Origin: Enterococcus canintestini
Lineage (GTDB): Bacteria > Bacillota > Bacilli > Lactobacillales > Enterococcaceae
Reading direction: 5' to 3'
Assembly (NCBI RefSeq): GCF_001885735.1
Contig: NZ_JXKG01000006.1
Span: forward strand, 62,001 to 126,000
DNA: 64,000 nt
Part shown: positions 34,435 to 43,429 of the stretch, piece after piece
Layout: every line of letters begins with the position of its first letter
Position numbering within the stretch: the first letter of the stretch is position 1
Program-made: the position numbers and the translations under genes
The notes under the pieces: generated by a model
The model's database searches: none
The model's input: only the letters and a program-made list of their open reading frames with translations
Told to the model about the DNA's origin: nothing

Positions 34435-35124
34435 ATGGCTAAAAAGAGCAAAAAAATGCAAGAAGCATTGAAAAAAGTTGATACAACTAAAGCTTATTCA
34501 GTTGAAGAAGCTGTTGCATTGGCAAAAGAAACAAATATCGCAAAATTCGACGCAACGGTTGAAGTTGCTTACAAATTAAATGTTGATCCTAAAAAAGCAG
34601 ATCAACAAATCCGTGGTGCTGTTGTATTACCAAACGGTACTGGTAAAACACAAACTGTTTTAGTTTTCGCTAAAGGTGAAAAAGCAAAAGAAGCAGAAGC
34701 TGCTGGCGCTGACTTTGTAGGCGATGACGACATGGTTCAAAAAATCCAAGGTGGATGGTTTGACTTTGACGTAGTAGTTGCAACACCAGATATGATGGCG
34801 ACTGTTGGTAAATTAGGTCGTGTCTTAGGTCCTAAAGGTTTAATGCCTAACCCTAAAACTGGTACTGTTACAATGGACGTTACAAAAGCTGTTAACGAAG
34901 TAAAAGCTGGTAAAGTTACTTACCGTGTTGATAAAGCTGGTAACGTACATGTGCCAATCGGTAAAGTTTCATTTGAAGATGACAAATTAGTTGAAAACTT
35001 CAAAACAATTAACGATGTGTTAGTGAAAGCTAAACCATCAGCTGCTAAAGGTCAATACATTAAAAACATTTCAGTGACAACAACATTTGGTCCTGGTGTT
35101 CACGTTGACCAAGCTTCATTTTAA
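34435..35124 (+). CDS. rplA: Ribosomal protein uL1
   Basis: L1 binds 23S rRNA at the E-site stalk and in many bacteria represses its own mRNA. The 229-residue protein has the signature [12 protein letters not shown] (about 129-140). The RBS AAGGAGG is strong. Confidence 0.97.
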   Translation: MAKKSKKMQEALKKVDTTKAYSVEEAVALAKETNIAKFDATVEVAYKLNVDPKKADQQIRGAVVLPNGTGKTQTVLVFAKGEKAKEAEAAGADFVGDDDMVQKIQGGWFDFDVVVATPDMMATVGKLGRVLGPKGLMPNPKTGTVTMDVTKAVNEVKAGKVTYRVDKAGNVHVPIGKVSFEDDKLVENFKTINDVLVKAKPSAAKGQYIKNISVTTTFGPGVHVDQASF

Positions 35125-35189
35125 TTAATTGTAATTTAAACATTGACTTGACTATCTTATCTATGGTAAGGTAGTCAAGGTTAATAATT

Positions 35190-35340
35190 AACTGTACCGA
35201 AGACAGTAGGTGACGTACGTCTTAATTTCCTACCGAGGACATTTATTGGAGAACATTCAATAGTCCCTCTATGTCTACGGTGACAAGGAGAGGCTTTTTT
35301 CTTTGCCTTAAATCCTTGTTCATCAAAATCAGGAGGTGAA
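35190..35340 (+). promoter_or_regulatory. L10 leader (rplJ-rplL autoregulation)
   Basis: The leader contains ACCGAAGACAGTAGGTG, with CCTACCGAGG opposite it, the characteristic core of the L10(L12) binding leader found in Firmicutes, and ends in a GAGAGGC/GCCTT hairpin before the rplJ RBS. An inverted repeat TTGACTA/TAGTCAA at about 35142-35178 lies just upstream. The region would bind L10-L7/L12 and reduce expression. Confidence 0.8.
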
Positions 35341-35346
35341 ATACAA

Positions 35347-35850
35347 GTGAGTGAAGCAGCAATCGCTAAAAAAGCGCAAATCGTGGACGAAGTTGCTGAA
35401 AAATTTAGTGCAGCCGCATCTGTAGTAATCGCTGATTACCGTGGCTTAACAGTTGAAGAAGTAACAAACTTACGTAAACAATTGCGTGAAGCAGGCGTTG
35501 AAATGAAAGTTATCAAAAACTCTATCCTTTCTCGCGCTGCCAAACAAGCCGGCTTAGAAGGTTTGGACGAAGTTTTCACAGGTCCTACTGCCGTTGCATT
35601 TAGTAACGAAGATGTAGTTGCACCAGCGAAAATCATGGACGAATTTGCTAAAGACGCAAAAGCACTAGAACTAAAAGGCGGTATCATCGAAGGTAAAGTG
35701 GCTTCTCTAGAAGAAATCACAGCTTTGGCAAAATTACCAAACCGCGAAGGTCTATTATCTATGTTGCTATCTGTACTACAAGCGCCAGTCCGCAACGTGG
35801 CTTACGCTGTCAATGCAGTTGCAGAAAGCAAAGATGGAGATGCAGCCTAA
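35347..35850 (+). CDS. rplJ: Ribosomal protein uL10
   Basis: L10 anchors L7/L12 dimers on the ribosome. The 167-residue protein has the rRNA-binding N-terminal part with [10 protein letters not shown] (about 26-35) and a C-terminal helix that binds L7/L12. The start is GTG 35347 after AGGAGGTGA. rplL follows after 54 bases. Confidence 0.97.
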   Translation: MSEAAIAKKAQIVDEVAEKFSAAASVVIADYRGLTVEEVTNLRKQLREAGVEMKVIKNSILSRAAKQAGLEGLDEVFTGPTAVAFSNEDVVAPAKIMDEFAKDAKALELKGGIIEGKVASLEEITALAKLPNREGLLSMLLSVLQAPVRNVAYAVNAVAESKDGDAA

Positions 35851-35904
35851 GCGCCGCATAATCTAAATAAAAAATACAAAACCTAAATTGGAGGAAAATC
35901 AATC

Positions 35905-36276
35905 ATGGCATTGAATATCGAAAACATTGTCGAAGAGCTAAAAGGCGCGACAATCTTAGAATTAAACGACTTAGTTAAAGCTATCGAAGAAGAATTTGGC
36001 GTATCTGCAGCAGCTCCTGTAGCTGTAGCAGCAGCTGGTGCAGCTGGTGGCGCTGCTGAAGAACAAACAGAATTTACTGTTGAATTAACTTCAGCTGGCG
36101 ACCAAAAAGTTAAAGTTATCAAAGCAGTTCGTGAAGCAACTGGCTTAGGCTTGAAAGAAGCTAAAGCATTAGTTGATGGCGCTCCTGCACCAATCAAAGA
36201 AGCAGTTTCTAAAGAAGAAGCTGAAGAATTGAAAGGTAAACTTGAAGAAGTTGGCGCATCTGTAACAGTTAAATAA
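35905..36276 (+). CDS. rplL: Ribosomal protein bL12 (L7/L12)
   Basis: The stalk protein that recruits translation factors. The 123-residue protein has an N-terminal dimerisation domain (about 1-32), an Ala-rich hinge (about 35-52) and a C-terminal domain with [16 protein letters not shown]. The GGAGG RBS is clear, and a terminator follows. Confidence 0.97.
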   Translation: MALNIENIVEELKGATILELNDLVKAIEEEFGVSAAAPVAVAAAGAAGGAAEEQTEFTVELTSAGDQKVKVIKAVREATGLGLKEAKALVDGAPAPIKEAVSKEEAEELKGKLEEVGASVTVK

Positions 36277-36290
36277 TCTTTGATTATTTC

Positions 36291-36327
36291 AAAAACCGAG
36301 ATCTTTATAGGGTCTCGGTTTTTTTGT
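36291..36327 (+). terminator. rplL terminator
   Basis: AAAACCGAGA and TCTCGGTTTT form a stem ending in T7. Confidence 0.93.
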
Positions 36328-36750
36328 GTTTTTGAAAAGGATCTGCTCCACATAACGAAGTACAAAAAAATCAATTCATACTCATAATTAACAAAAATAA
36401 TTTAAAAATTAGGTATAAAAAGAAAAAGTTAAATTTGTCACATAACTAAAAAAACAGATTATTTACTGTAATAATCTGATTATTTTTAAGGATTTTTACG
36501 ATTTTGTCATTTTCTTTCAAAAAAATGAATTTAATAGGAAATTGTTTTTTTCTAATTTTACAAAATGAAGCATAACATCAACTTCTTAATGAGATAGATT
36601 AAATATGTCTATACCAATAAGATTTGTAGATTAGAATTATTAAAATAACAGATAATTTAATTAGTTATTTTTAAAGCGCATTATTTTTCATAAAAATGAA
36701 AAATAATGTGTTTTTCTGAATTTGTTAATAATATATTTCCTTCTTACAAT
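36328..36750 (+). promoter_or_regulatory. Pilus operon upstream region with hairpins and promoter
   Basis: This AT-rich stretch carries two hairpins: CAGATTATT/AATAATCTG (about 36453-36475), and a 13-bp perfect CATTATTTTTCAT/ATGAAAAATAATG (36679-36708) followed by T5. A promoter with TTGTTA (36722-36727), 17 bases and TACAAT (36745-36750) lies just before the first pilin gene. No regulator gene is present in this gap. Confidence 0.6.
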
Positions 36751-36782
36751 GAGAATGTGCATTGAATAGAGGAGTGGAAACA

Positions 36783-39700
36783 ATGAAGAAAAACGTATGG
36801 AAGAGTAAATGGTCTGTTTTTTTTAGTGTCCTTATCGTTTTACTGCCGTTTGCTCAATTTTTCATTAAAGGATTTACCGCGATTGCGTTCACGAATGACG
36901 GTGAGAGTAATACCCAACAATTGTTTGACAGTAAATATGGAAAAGCCAGTCTTTCCTATCAGACAAAAAAAAGTAAAATTATCTGGCAAATGAATGTCGA
37001 CAAAAAGGCAGCTGAAAAGGCAACACTATTTCTATTTTCATTAAAAGATAAAGAAAATAAAAGTATTTTACCAACTCTTAGCGAAGAAAATCAAGCAACT
37101 GATCTTTTCAGGGTCATTTCAAAAGAAACTGAAAAAGATTACGCTACAGTATTTGAAAGAAAACCTTCAAATACAGACAAAAATTATAAAATTGAATTTT
37201 CTACGCCAGTAGTAAGTGGGTTAACTTTCAAAGTTGCGTTTAATGCAGCTTCTAATCCAACGAATGAACAGAAAACACTCTTTACAAAAGAGTATCCTAT
37301 TAGCATCAAAGAAAATGACGGAACTCAAGCTTCAACTGAAGAAACAAGGACCTCAACTACGAAAGAATCAAATGATACAAGCTCAACAGAAAGTTCTTCT
37401 ACCAGTGAAGAATCTACTAGTGAAGTTAAAAATCTAGGGGATGCAGATGAAGCCACTGTCAATTCAGCTAAAAAAGAAGCCGAAAAGAAATATGCTGAAA
37501 CAGGAGTGCCGCAAAGAATTACGCGAAGTGCAGCTGTATCAGCAAGTGATTCTTCAGCTGGATCATTAGTCATTAGCGATAAAGTTTTCAATGATCCTAG
37601 TAAAATGGAAGTTAGTGTAACAGGTGTCAAACCTTTGGAAATTGTCAAGGTTCCGATAACCTATGATAGTAATGGAAAACCAACTAATATAGAAAACTAT
37701 GATAACTATACTCAAAATAAAAATAAAGTATCTAGTTTCTACCTTGTCCCAGAAAAAAATACTGATGGCACGCGCCCAGTTTCAGGTAAAGTAAATATTA
37801 AGTTTTCGAACGATAAGTCCCAAGATGCGCTTTCAAAAGCAGAAGTTAATGTGACTTACCCTAAGGTTGGCTATATTAATGATCAAGATGGAAATTTAAA
37901 AGAAATTGGTGTCAAGTTGACTATAAAAAATATTCAACGTTCTCCGTCTCCAAAAACCTGGACAGGTTATCCCTTCCAGTATCCAAGTATAGATTTATCT
38001 AGCAATCTATTTTCAGGAACAGTAATAACAGGTATTAGTTCAGCAGATTGGAATTTTACCTTTTTTTATGTCGATAACAGTGAGAAAGTGGATTTTTCAT
38101 CAGTGACTAATGGATTTATGTCTTTTAACTCTTTAAATGGTTATGGGACAGGTGGTATAAACGGTGAATTTGTCAAGGCAAGTGATGGCCGCGAGGGCTC
38201 TATTTCAGAAGGCTCAATTATTACAAAAGGTACAGTCTCAACACCTGCAGATCAATCTTTTACTTATACATTTTCTGATGTTTATTATGGTACTTCGAAT
38301 TCGTTTAATGATAATTTAGGTGGTGCGACTTTCAATAAAGCATCTGTCAAATTTGATTTAATAGGAACTGAAAATGAATTTCAATTGGGGACCGGCGGTG
38401 GAGCTGGTCATCGAGCGTGGTTTACTTTTGCTAGTGCAGCAATTGTCCCAGTTAAACAAAAAGCACCTAGCAAAACTGTGCAACCTATTAATCAATATAA
38501 AGATGGTGATCCTTGGAATAGTCCATCAGGAGAACCTTCAGGATGGAATCAACGTTTTTGGAATGATTTAGATCGTTCAAATGATGGAACTGGGGAGTGG
38601 AGTTTGCTTCCACAATATCGAGTAGAAGGACACGATGCGGATACAGAGAATTTAGAAGCGGGGATTCCTAAAAAAGCAGATAGATATGTTAAAACGGGGC
38701 AAAAATATTACTACTACATTAATCAGCCGACCATTAATCTAGCTTCTCAAGGCTTGGTATTACCTACAGGTTATCAGATAACCGACAAGTTACCTGCTGG
38801 AGTGGAAATAGACAATTCAGATGGCAAGTCGCTAACATTGTACGATTTAAAAGGTAACGATATTACTGATAACCAGCAACAATTTTCGATTAATAATGGA
38901 GAATTTAAACTTAAATTATCATCAGATCAAGTAAATAAAATTAATGAGCAATCAAAAGAAAGTGCCACATATGGGGCGGATTTTAGTGTGCGTGTTCGTG
39001 TGGTAGTCACAAATACTACTACAGATAAGATAGGTGATCTAATGACAAATAAGGCTGAGTCCTTATTTTCTTATGATTCTGGTACAAAGTTTACTGCAAC
39101 GTCTAATTCTGTCCAGACCAGAGTAAAATCACAAATTAAACCATTTGATTTAAGTTTGAGAAAAATGGATTCAACAGGATTAGCAGTAGCCGGAGCTGAG
39201 TTTACATTATCTGGTGGTAATTTAAAGAATGACTTAGTTGCTAAAAGTGATGACAAAGGAAACATTGACTTCAATACTCGTGAACTTATTGCTGGTCAGA
39301 AGTATCAGTTGCAAGAATCTGAAATACCACTAGGTTATCTTATTTCTGACAAAGGACCGTGGGAGCTTCTAATTAGTGAAGATGGGAAATCCGCAACTTT
39401 GACTGATATAAAAAAAGAAAAAACTGAATTGTTGATTACTGATAAGGGAGATTATAATTCGATTGCTTTTTCCAAACCTAACCAAGGGATTGTTAATATG
39501 AGAAAAGTATTGGACATTCAACTAAAGAAAAAAGATACGAGTGACTCAGCAAAAGTATTCACAAAGAATGAATTATCCGAGGCTAAATTTACCATTCATG
39601 AAGATATTGAAAATGGAAAAGAAGCAGAAGCAGTCATTGATGAAAATGGTACGATAAATTTCTTTGGTTTGGACTGGACAAAAAAATACGTGATTGAAGA

Positions 39701-40001
39701 AATGCATGCACCAGCTGGATATATCAAACTGGATAATCCCATTAAAATTTCTTTTGAAAGAAACGATGAAGGGAAACTAATAGCGAATATTGTAGGGTTA
39801 GATAGCGTAGAAAATCCAATTAAAGTTGATGTAACTAATGACAAATTTGAGCTTTCTTTCAACGTTCCTAACAAACCTAAAGTACCACTTCCTGCTACTG
39901 GGGGTAGTGGCAGCTGGTTAATTTATGGTGCGGGAGTGGTAGCACTTATTGTTGGTGTAGGTTATTACTTCTTGCGCAATAAAAGTAAGGGGGAAGCATA
40001 A
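36783..40001 (+). CDS. LPxTG pilus-tip-type adhesin
   Basis: The 1072-residue protein is the first of three pilin-like genes and probably the tip or adhesive subunit. From ATG 36783 (AGAGGAG upstream) it has a signal peptide (about 1-35), a Ser/Thr/Glu linker (about 185-225), a large beta-rich N-terminal region, SpaA-like domains toward the C terminus (D-L-S-L-R-K-M-D-S-T-G-L-A-V-A-G-A-E-F-T-L, and another with I-E-E-M-H-A-P-A-G-Y), then LPATG (1036-1040), a membrane helix and K-S-K-G-E-A. I see no vWA MIDAS motif (D-x-S-x-S), which the E. faecalis EbpA tip protein has, so it is a divergent tip protein. Confidence 0.85.
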   Translation: MKKNVWKSKWSVFFSVLIVLLPFAQFFIKGFTAIAFTNDGESNTQQLFDSKYGKASLSYQTKKSKIIWQMNVDKKAAEKATLFLFSLKDKENKSILPTLSEENQATDLFRVISKETEKDYATVFERKPSNTDKNYKIEFSTPVVSGLTFKVAFNAASNPTNEQKTLFTKEYPISIKENDGTQASTEETRTSTTKESNDTSSTESSSTSEESTSEVKNLGDADEATVNSAKKEAEKKYAETGVPQRITRSAAVSASDSSAGSLVISDKVFNDPSKMEVSVTGVKPLEIVKVPITYDSNGKPTNIENYDNYTQNKNKVSSFYLVPEKNTDGTRPVSGKVNIKFSNDKSQDALSKAEVNVTYPKVGYINDQDGNLKEIGVKLTIKNIQRSPSPKTWTGYPFQYPSIDLSSNLFSGTVITGISSADWNFTFFYVDNSEKVDFSSVTNGFMSFNSLNGYGTGGINGEFVKASDGREGSISEGSIITKGTVSTPADQSFTYTFSDVYYGTSNSFNDNLGGATFNKASVKFDLIGTENEFQLGTGGGAGHRAWFTFASAAIVPVKQKAPSKTVQPINQYKDGDPWNSPSGEPSGWNQRFWNDLDRSNDGTGEWSLLPQYRVEGHDADTENLEAGIPKKADRYVKTGQKYYYYINQPTINLASQGLVLPTGYQITDKLPAGVEIDNSDGKSLTLYDLKGNDITDNQQQFSINNGEFKLKLSSDQVNKINEQSKESATYGADFSVRVRVVVTNTTTDKIGDLMTNKAESLFSYDSGTKFTATSNSVQTRVKSQIKPFDLSLRKMDSTGLAVAGAEFTLSGGNLKNDLVAKSDDKGNIDFNTRELIAGQKYQLQESEIPLGYLISDKGPWELLISEDGKSATLTDIKKEKTELLITDKGDYNSIAFSKPNQGIVNMRKVLDIQLKKKDTSDSAKVFTKNELSEAKFTIHEDIENGKEAEAVIDENGTINFFGLDWTKKYVIEEMHAPAGYIKLDNPIKISFERNDEGKLIANIVGLDSVENPIKVDVTNDKFELSFNVPNKPKVPLPATGGSGSWLIYGAGVVALIVGVGYYFLRNKSKGEA

Positions 40002-41462
40002 ATGAAAAAAAATTTACTAGCCCTTACAAGTATGCTTTTGTTTTTGCCACTATTAATGGGGATGGCACCTGCACAGCAAGAACAGGCAACGCAAGTCCAA
40101 ATTATTTTGCATAAAATTGTTTTTCCAGAAGGACAACAACCGCAAGATACCCCGAATACTGGGCGCATTGATGATCAACATGCCAATTTGTTAAAAGAAT
40201 ATCATGGTTTAAATGACGTGACGTTTACAGTTTTTGATGTTTCGAAAGAGTTCTATGAACTGCGAGAACAGGGGGCAACAGTTGAACAAGCGCAAGAAAA
40301 ACTAGCCGAAGCAGGAACAAATAATCAAAAAGTGGCAAGTGGAATTACTGCTACTGTTAATGGCGAAGATGGCACGCTCCTTTTTTCATTACCAGGAAAA
40401 TCTGACAATGCAGCTGGAAAAGATGCAGTCTATCTTTTCCACGAAGCAAAAGCACCAGATTATATTAAAGAAAAAAGCAAAGATTTGGTTGTCGTCTTAC
40501 CAGTCTATGACGGTAGTCAAATGTTAAATGAAATTCATCTTTATCCAAAAAATGAAAGAAAAACTGCGGATCATCCTACCTTTACAAAAACGATTGGAAA
40601 TGAAAAAGCAGACTATAGTTATGGTGATACAATTCTTTTTTCTGTTCAAACGACGATTCCTCATGATTTGACAGATTACACATTTTTTAAAGTGTTGGAT
40701 AAGGCTGATGAAGCACTCCAATTTAACCCAGAAAGTTTATCAGTCACAATTGATGGTGAGGATATATCTTCGCTTTATGAAAAGAGCATAAATGATCATG
40801 GCTTTGAATTACTTTTTAATGACGTAAAAAAATTAGTTCCTTATGAAGGCAAAACAATTGCCATTACCTATAAAGATACCTTGATTAGCCAAAATAAAGT
40901 AGACGCTGAAATTATGAACAGAGCTTTTCTTACAACAGACAGCGATAAAATTGTTAAAGGTGTCTTTGTTAAGACTGGCGGCAAACGATTTGTAAAAGTC
41001 GATGCCTATGATAATACTAAAAAATTATCAGGCGCAGAATTTCTTATCACCAATAATAAAGGTGAATACTTAATCCAAGCTAAACAAGGCTTTACTTGGG
41101 ACAAAAATGCTACGAATAAAAATGTCATCAAACTATTTTCCGATAAACATGGTGAATTTGAAATTCGAGGCTTGGCTTATGGTACTTATCAGTTAGAGGA
41201 AATAAAAGCTCCGAGTGGTTATGTGAAAAGTAATGAAAAAATTTCTTTTAAAGTAACTGCCTCCAGTTATAAACAAAAAGAAGGAACTTTGAAAGTTGTG
41301 AATACCGCGCAACGTAACGAAATTCCTAAGACTAAAAAACCGAATACAGGTCTTTTGCCAAAAACAAATGATATGGCAAATAGTAAATTAGTTTGGTTCG
41401 GCGCATTCATAATTTTGGTTGTTGTGATTGTGTTTGTTCGCAATAAAAAAGGAAAAGAATAA
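40002..41462 (+). CDS. Minor (base) pilin with LPKTN sorting signal
   Basis: The 486-residue protein starts at the base after the tip-gene stop codon (TAA-ATG). It has a signal peptide (about 1-26), the pilin motif V/I-H-L-Y-P-K-N near residue 185, a SpaA-like domain with an E box (Y-Q-L-E-E-I-K-A-P-S-G-Y), then LPKTN (452-456), a membrane helix and basic tail. The motif ends in Asn rather than Gly. In position and sorting signal it resembles EbpB, the base subunit anchored by the housekeeping sortase. Confidence 0.87.
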   Translation: MKKNLLALTSMLLFLPLLMGMAPAQQEQATQVQIILHKIVFPEGQQPQDTPNTGRIDDQHANLLKEYHGLNDVTFTVFDVSKEFYELREQGATVEQAQEKLAEAGTNNQKVASGITATVNGEDGTLLFSLPGKSDNAAGKDAVYLFHEAKAPDYIKEKSKDLVVVLPVYDGSQMLNEIHLYPKNERKTADHPTFTKTIGNEKADYSYGDTILFSVQTTIPHDLTDYTFFKVLDKADEALQFNPESLSVTIDGEDISSLYEKSINDHGFELLFNDVKKLVPYEGKTIAITYKDTLISQNKVDAEIMNRAFLTTDSDKIVKGVFVKTGGKRFVKVDAYDNTKKLSGAEFLITNNKGEYLIQAKQGFTWDKNATNKNVIKLFSDKHGEFEIRGLAYGTYQLEEIKAPSGYVKSNEKISFKVTASSYKQKEGTLKVVNTAQRNEIPKTKKPNTGLLPKTNDMANSKLVWFGAFIILVVVIVFVRNKKGKE

Positions 41463-41478
41463 GAAGGGGTTAAAGAAG

Positions 41479-43356
41479 ATGAAAATCAAGAAAAAATTAT
41501 TTGGTGCACTAGCTACACTAGCGCTATTATTGCCATTAGGACTAGGCATGGGACAAGTGGCGAAAGCGGAAGAGACAACAAAAAAAACACAAACCGTCAT
41601 CTTGCATAAATTACAATATGAAAGTTTACCTACTGATAACCTAAAGAACGACGGCAATTCAATAAAAAATTTGCCTGAAGGATCAAAACCAGTAAAAGGA
41701 GTTAAGTTTGTAGCCTATGACGTGACTGAAGAATACTACAATTTAAGAAATACTGGTAAGAAAATGAGTGCAGATGATGCGTACTTAGCACTTCAGAATT
41801 TGAATATAACAGGTAGGAATTTTACAAAAGAGTTTTCTGTAACAAATGAAGAAGGCGAAGCCAAAGCAGATTTACCATTGGAATCAGATTATACAATTAA
41901 CGGTAAAAATCAAGATGCTATTTATTTGATTGTTGAAAACTATGCGCCAAGTAATATAAACCAATCAAAATCAACAAACATGGTATTGGCATTACCTGTA
42001 TATAACACAGATACAAATACTAAAAAAGATAAGGTTCACCTTTATCCTAAAAATGAAATTTATGGTAAAGAGTTATCTTTCACAAAATACGGTGTTAAAG
42101 ATGGAAAAAATAAACCATTAGCTGGAGCTAAATTCCGTTTGAAAGATAGTAACGGCAGTTATCTTCAAGAGCAACATGATAGCAATGGATTTCCTTCATT
42201 CTCAGATGTATCGAAAGCTAAAATTTTTCTTTCGAATGATGAAGGTGTGGTTAGTACAGATGGCTACAAGCTTTCACCAGGAACATATACATTTGAAGAA
42301 TATGCAGATCAAAATGGAGTAACAGTAACCGCTGGTAAGGACACTTATCATGCTAACAAGAACTCTCAAAACATTGTAATTGCTAATGTTGTGGATAATA
42401 AAGGTATATTGAGTGTGAACTATAGTTATTTTAATAATGATGGTAAGCAAGTTAAGAATTCATCAGATGCTTTTGCTTATAACTATGCAACAACAGCTCC
42501 AGAAAAAGAAGTGGATGATTCTGATGTTGATTATACACAGGTATTAACTTATACTGCTAAATTAACTATTCCTGCTGATATTAATGTTTCTAATTATACA
42601 AAATTTGATTTAGTTGATAGACCTGACGAAGCTTTAATTTTAGATCTTCGTAGTGTAACGGCAGAATTAAATGACAATAAATTAAATACCCAAGCTGTAA
42701 AAGAAGGCAATGGTTTTAGACTTTCATTCTTTGAAAATGAAGAGGATAAAGCACTTATTCTAAACAATGCTGGTAAAGAAATTGAAGTAACTTATAAAAT
42801 GTCAGTAAAACCTGTCGTAGATTTAGAAACAGATGTTAATAATGATATTACTTTTGACAATAACTTCCATCCAGAAACATCAAATAAAGTTATCGTCAAA
42901 ACATATGGCAAAAAGTTTATTAAGGAGGATGCTAATACCAATGCACCTCTTGTCGGCGCAAAATTTGTTGTAAAAAATAGTGAAGGTAAATTTGCTGAAT
43001 TTGATAAAAACAGCAACTTCTTAGGTTGGAAAGACACTGTTACTGACCATTCAACAATTACTTCTGGAACGGATGGCTCTTTTGAAGTGAAAGGTCTTGC
43101 GACAGGCAAATACACTTTAGTTGAAACAAAAGCACCAGCTGGCTATCATTTGCCAAGTGACCCTACTTTTGATTTTGAAGTATCAGAAACAAGCTACGGT
43201 AATGAAAAAGAAGTATTAACAGTTCCAAATACCCGATCAGGAATACTCCCTTCAACTGGTGGTAAAGGTATCTATGCTTTGATTGTGATTGGGACAATTG
43301 CAGTAGCGGGCGCAGTCATCTACTTTACTAAAAGGCGCAAGCAAACTGAGGCGTAA
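41479..43356 (+). CDS. Major pilin (EbpC-like)
   Basis: The 625-residue protein has a signal peptide (about 1-30), the pilin motif V-H-L-Y-P-K-N whose Lys191 is the likely inter-subunit linkage site, two or more SpaA/Cna-B-type domains, an E box Y-T-L-V-E-T-K-A-P-A-G-Y (E549 of the isopeptide network), and LPSTG (590-594) followed by a membrane helix and R-R-K-Q. The start is ATG 41479, with GAAGGGG upstream; the frame continues to 41428 without an RBS. This is the polymerised shaft subunit. Confidence 0.9.
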   Translation: MKIKKKLFGALATLALLLPLGLGMGQVAKAEETTKKTQTVILHKLQYESLPTDNLKNDGNSIKNLPEGSKPVKGVKFVAYDVTEEYYNLRNTGKKMSADDAYLALQNLNITGRNFTKEFSVTNEEGEAKADLPLESDYTINGKNQDAIYLIVENYAPSNINQSKSTNMVLALPVYNTDTNTKKDKVHLYPKNEIYGKELSFTKYGVKDGKNKPLAGAKFRLKDSNGSYLQEQHDSNGFPSFSDVSKAKIFLSNDEGVVSTDGYKLSPGTYTFEEYADQNGVTVTAGKDTYHANKNSQNIVIANVVDNKGILSVNYSYFNNDGKQVKNSSDAFAYNYATTAPEKEVDDSDVDYTQVLTYTAKLTIPADINVSNYTKFDLVDRPDEALILDLRSVTAELNDNKLNTQAVKEGNGFRLSFFENEEDKALILNNAGKEIEVTYKMSVKPVVDLETDVNNDITFDNNFHPETSNKVIVKTYGKKFIKEDANTNAPLVGAKFVVKNSEGKFAEFDKNSNFLGWKDTVTDHSTITSGTDGSFEVKGLATGKYTLVETKAPAGYHLPSDPTFDFEVSETSYGNEKEVLTVPNTRSGILPSTGGKGIYALIVIGTIAVAGAVIYFTKRRKQTEA

Positions 43357-43380
43357 ATAATTTTTATTTATATTTTAAGA

Positions 43381-43413
43381 CAGGGCAGAGATTTTTCTCT
43401 GTCCTGATTTTTA
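43381..43413 (+). terminator. Attenuator-like terminator between major pilin and sortase genes
   Basis: CAGGGCAGAG and CTCTGTCCTG form a stem (one G-U pair) followed by ATTTTT. It would lower sortase expression relative to the pilins while letting some transcript through. Confidence 0.7.
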
Positions 43414-43429
43414 AGTAAGGATGCGTGTC

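Noticed and set aside
35883-36374. Minus-strand ORF of 163 codons opposite rplL
   Set aside because: It is a shadow of the highly biased rplL codons and crosses the rplL terminator.
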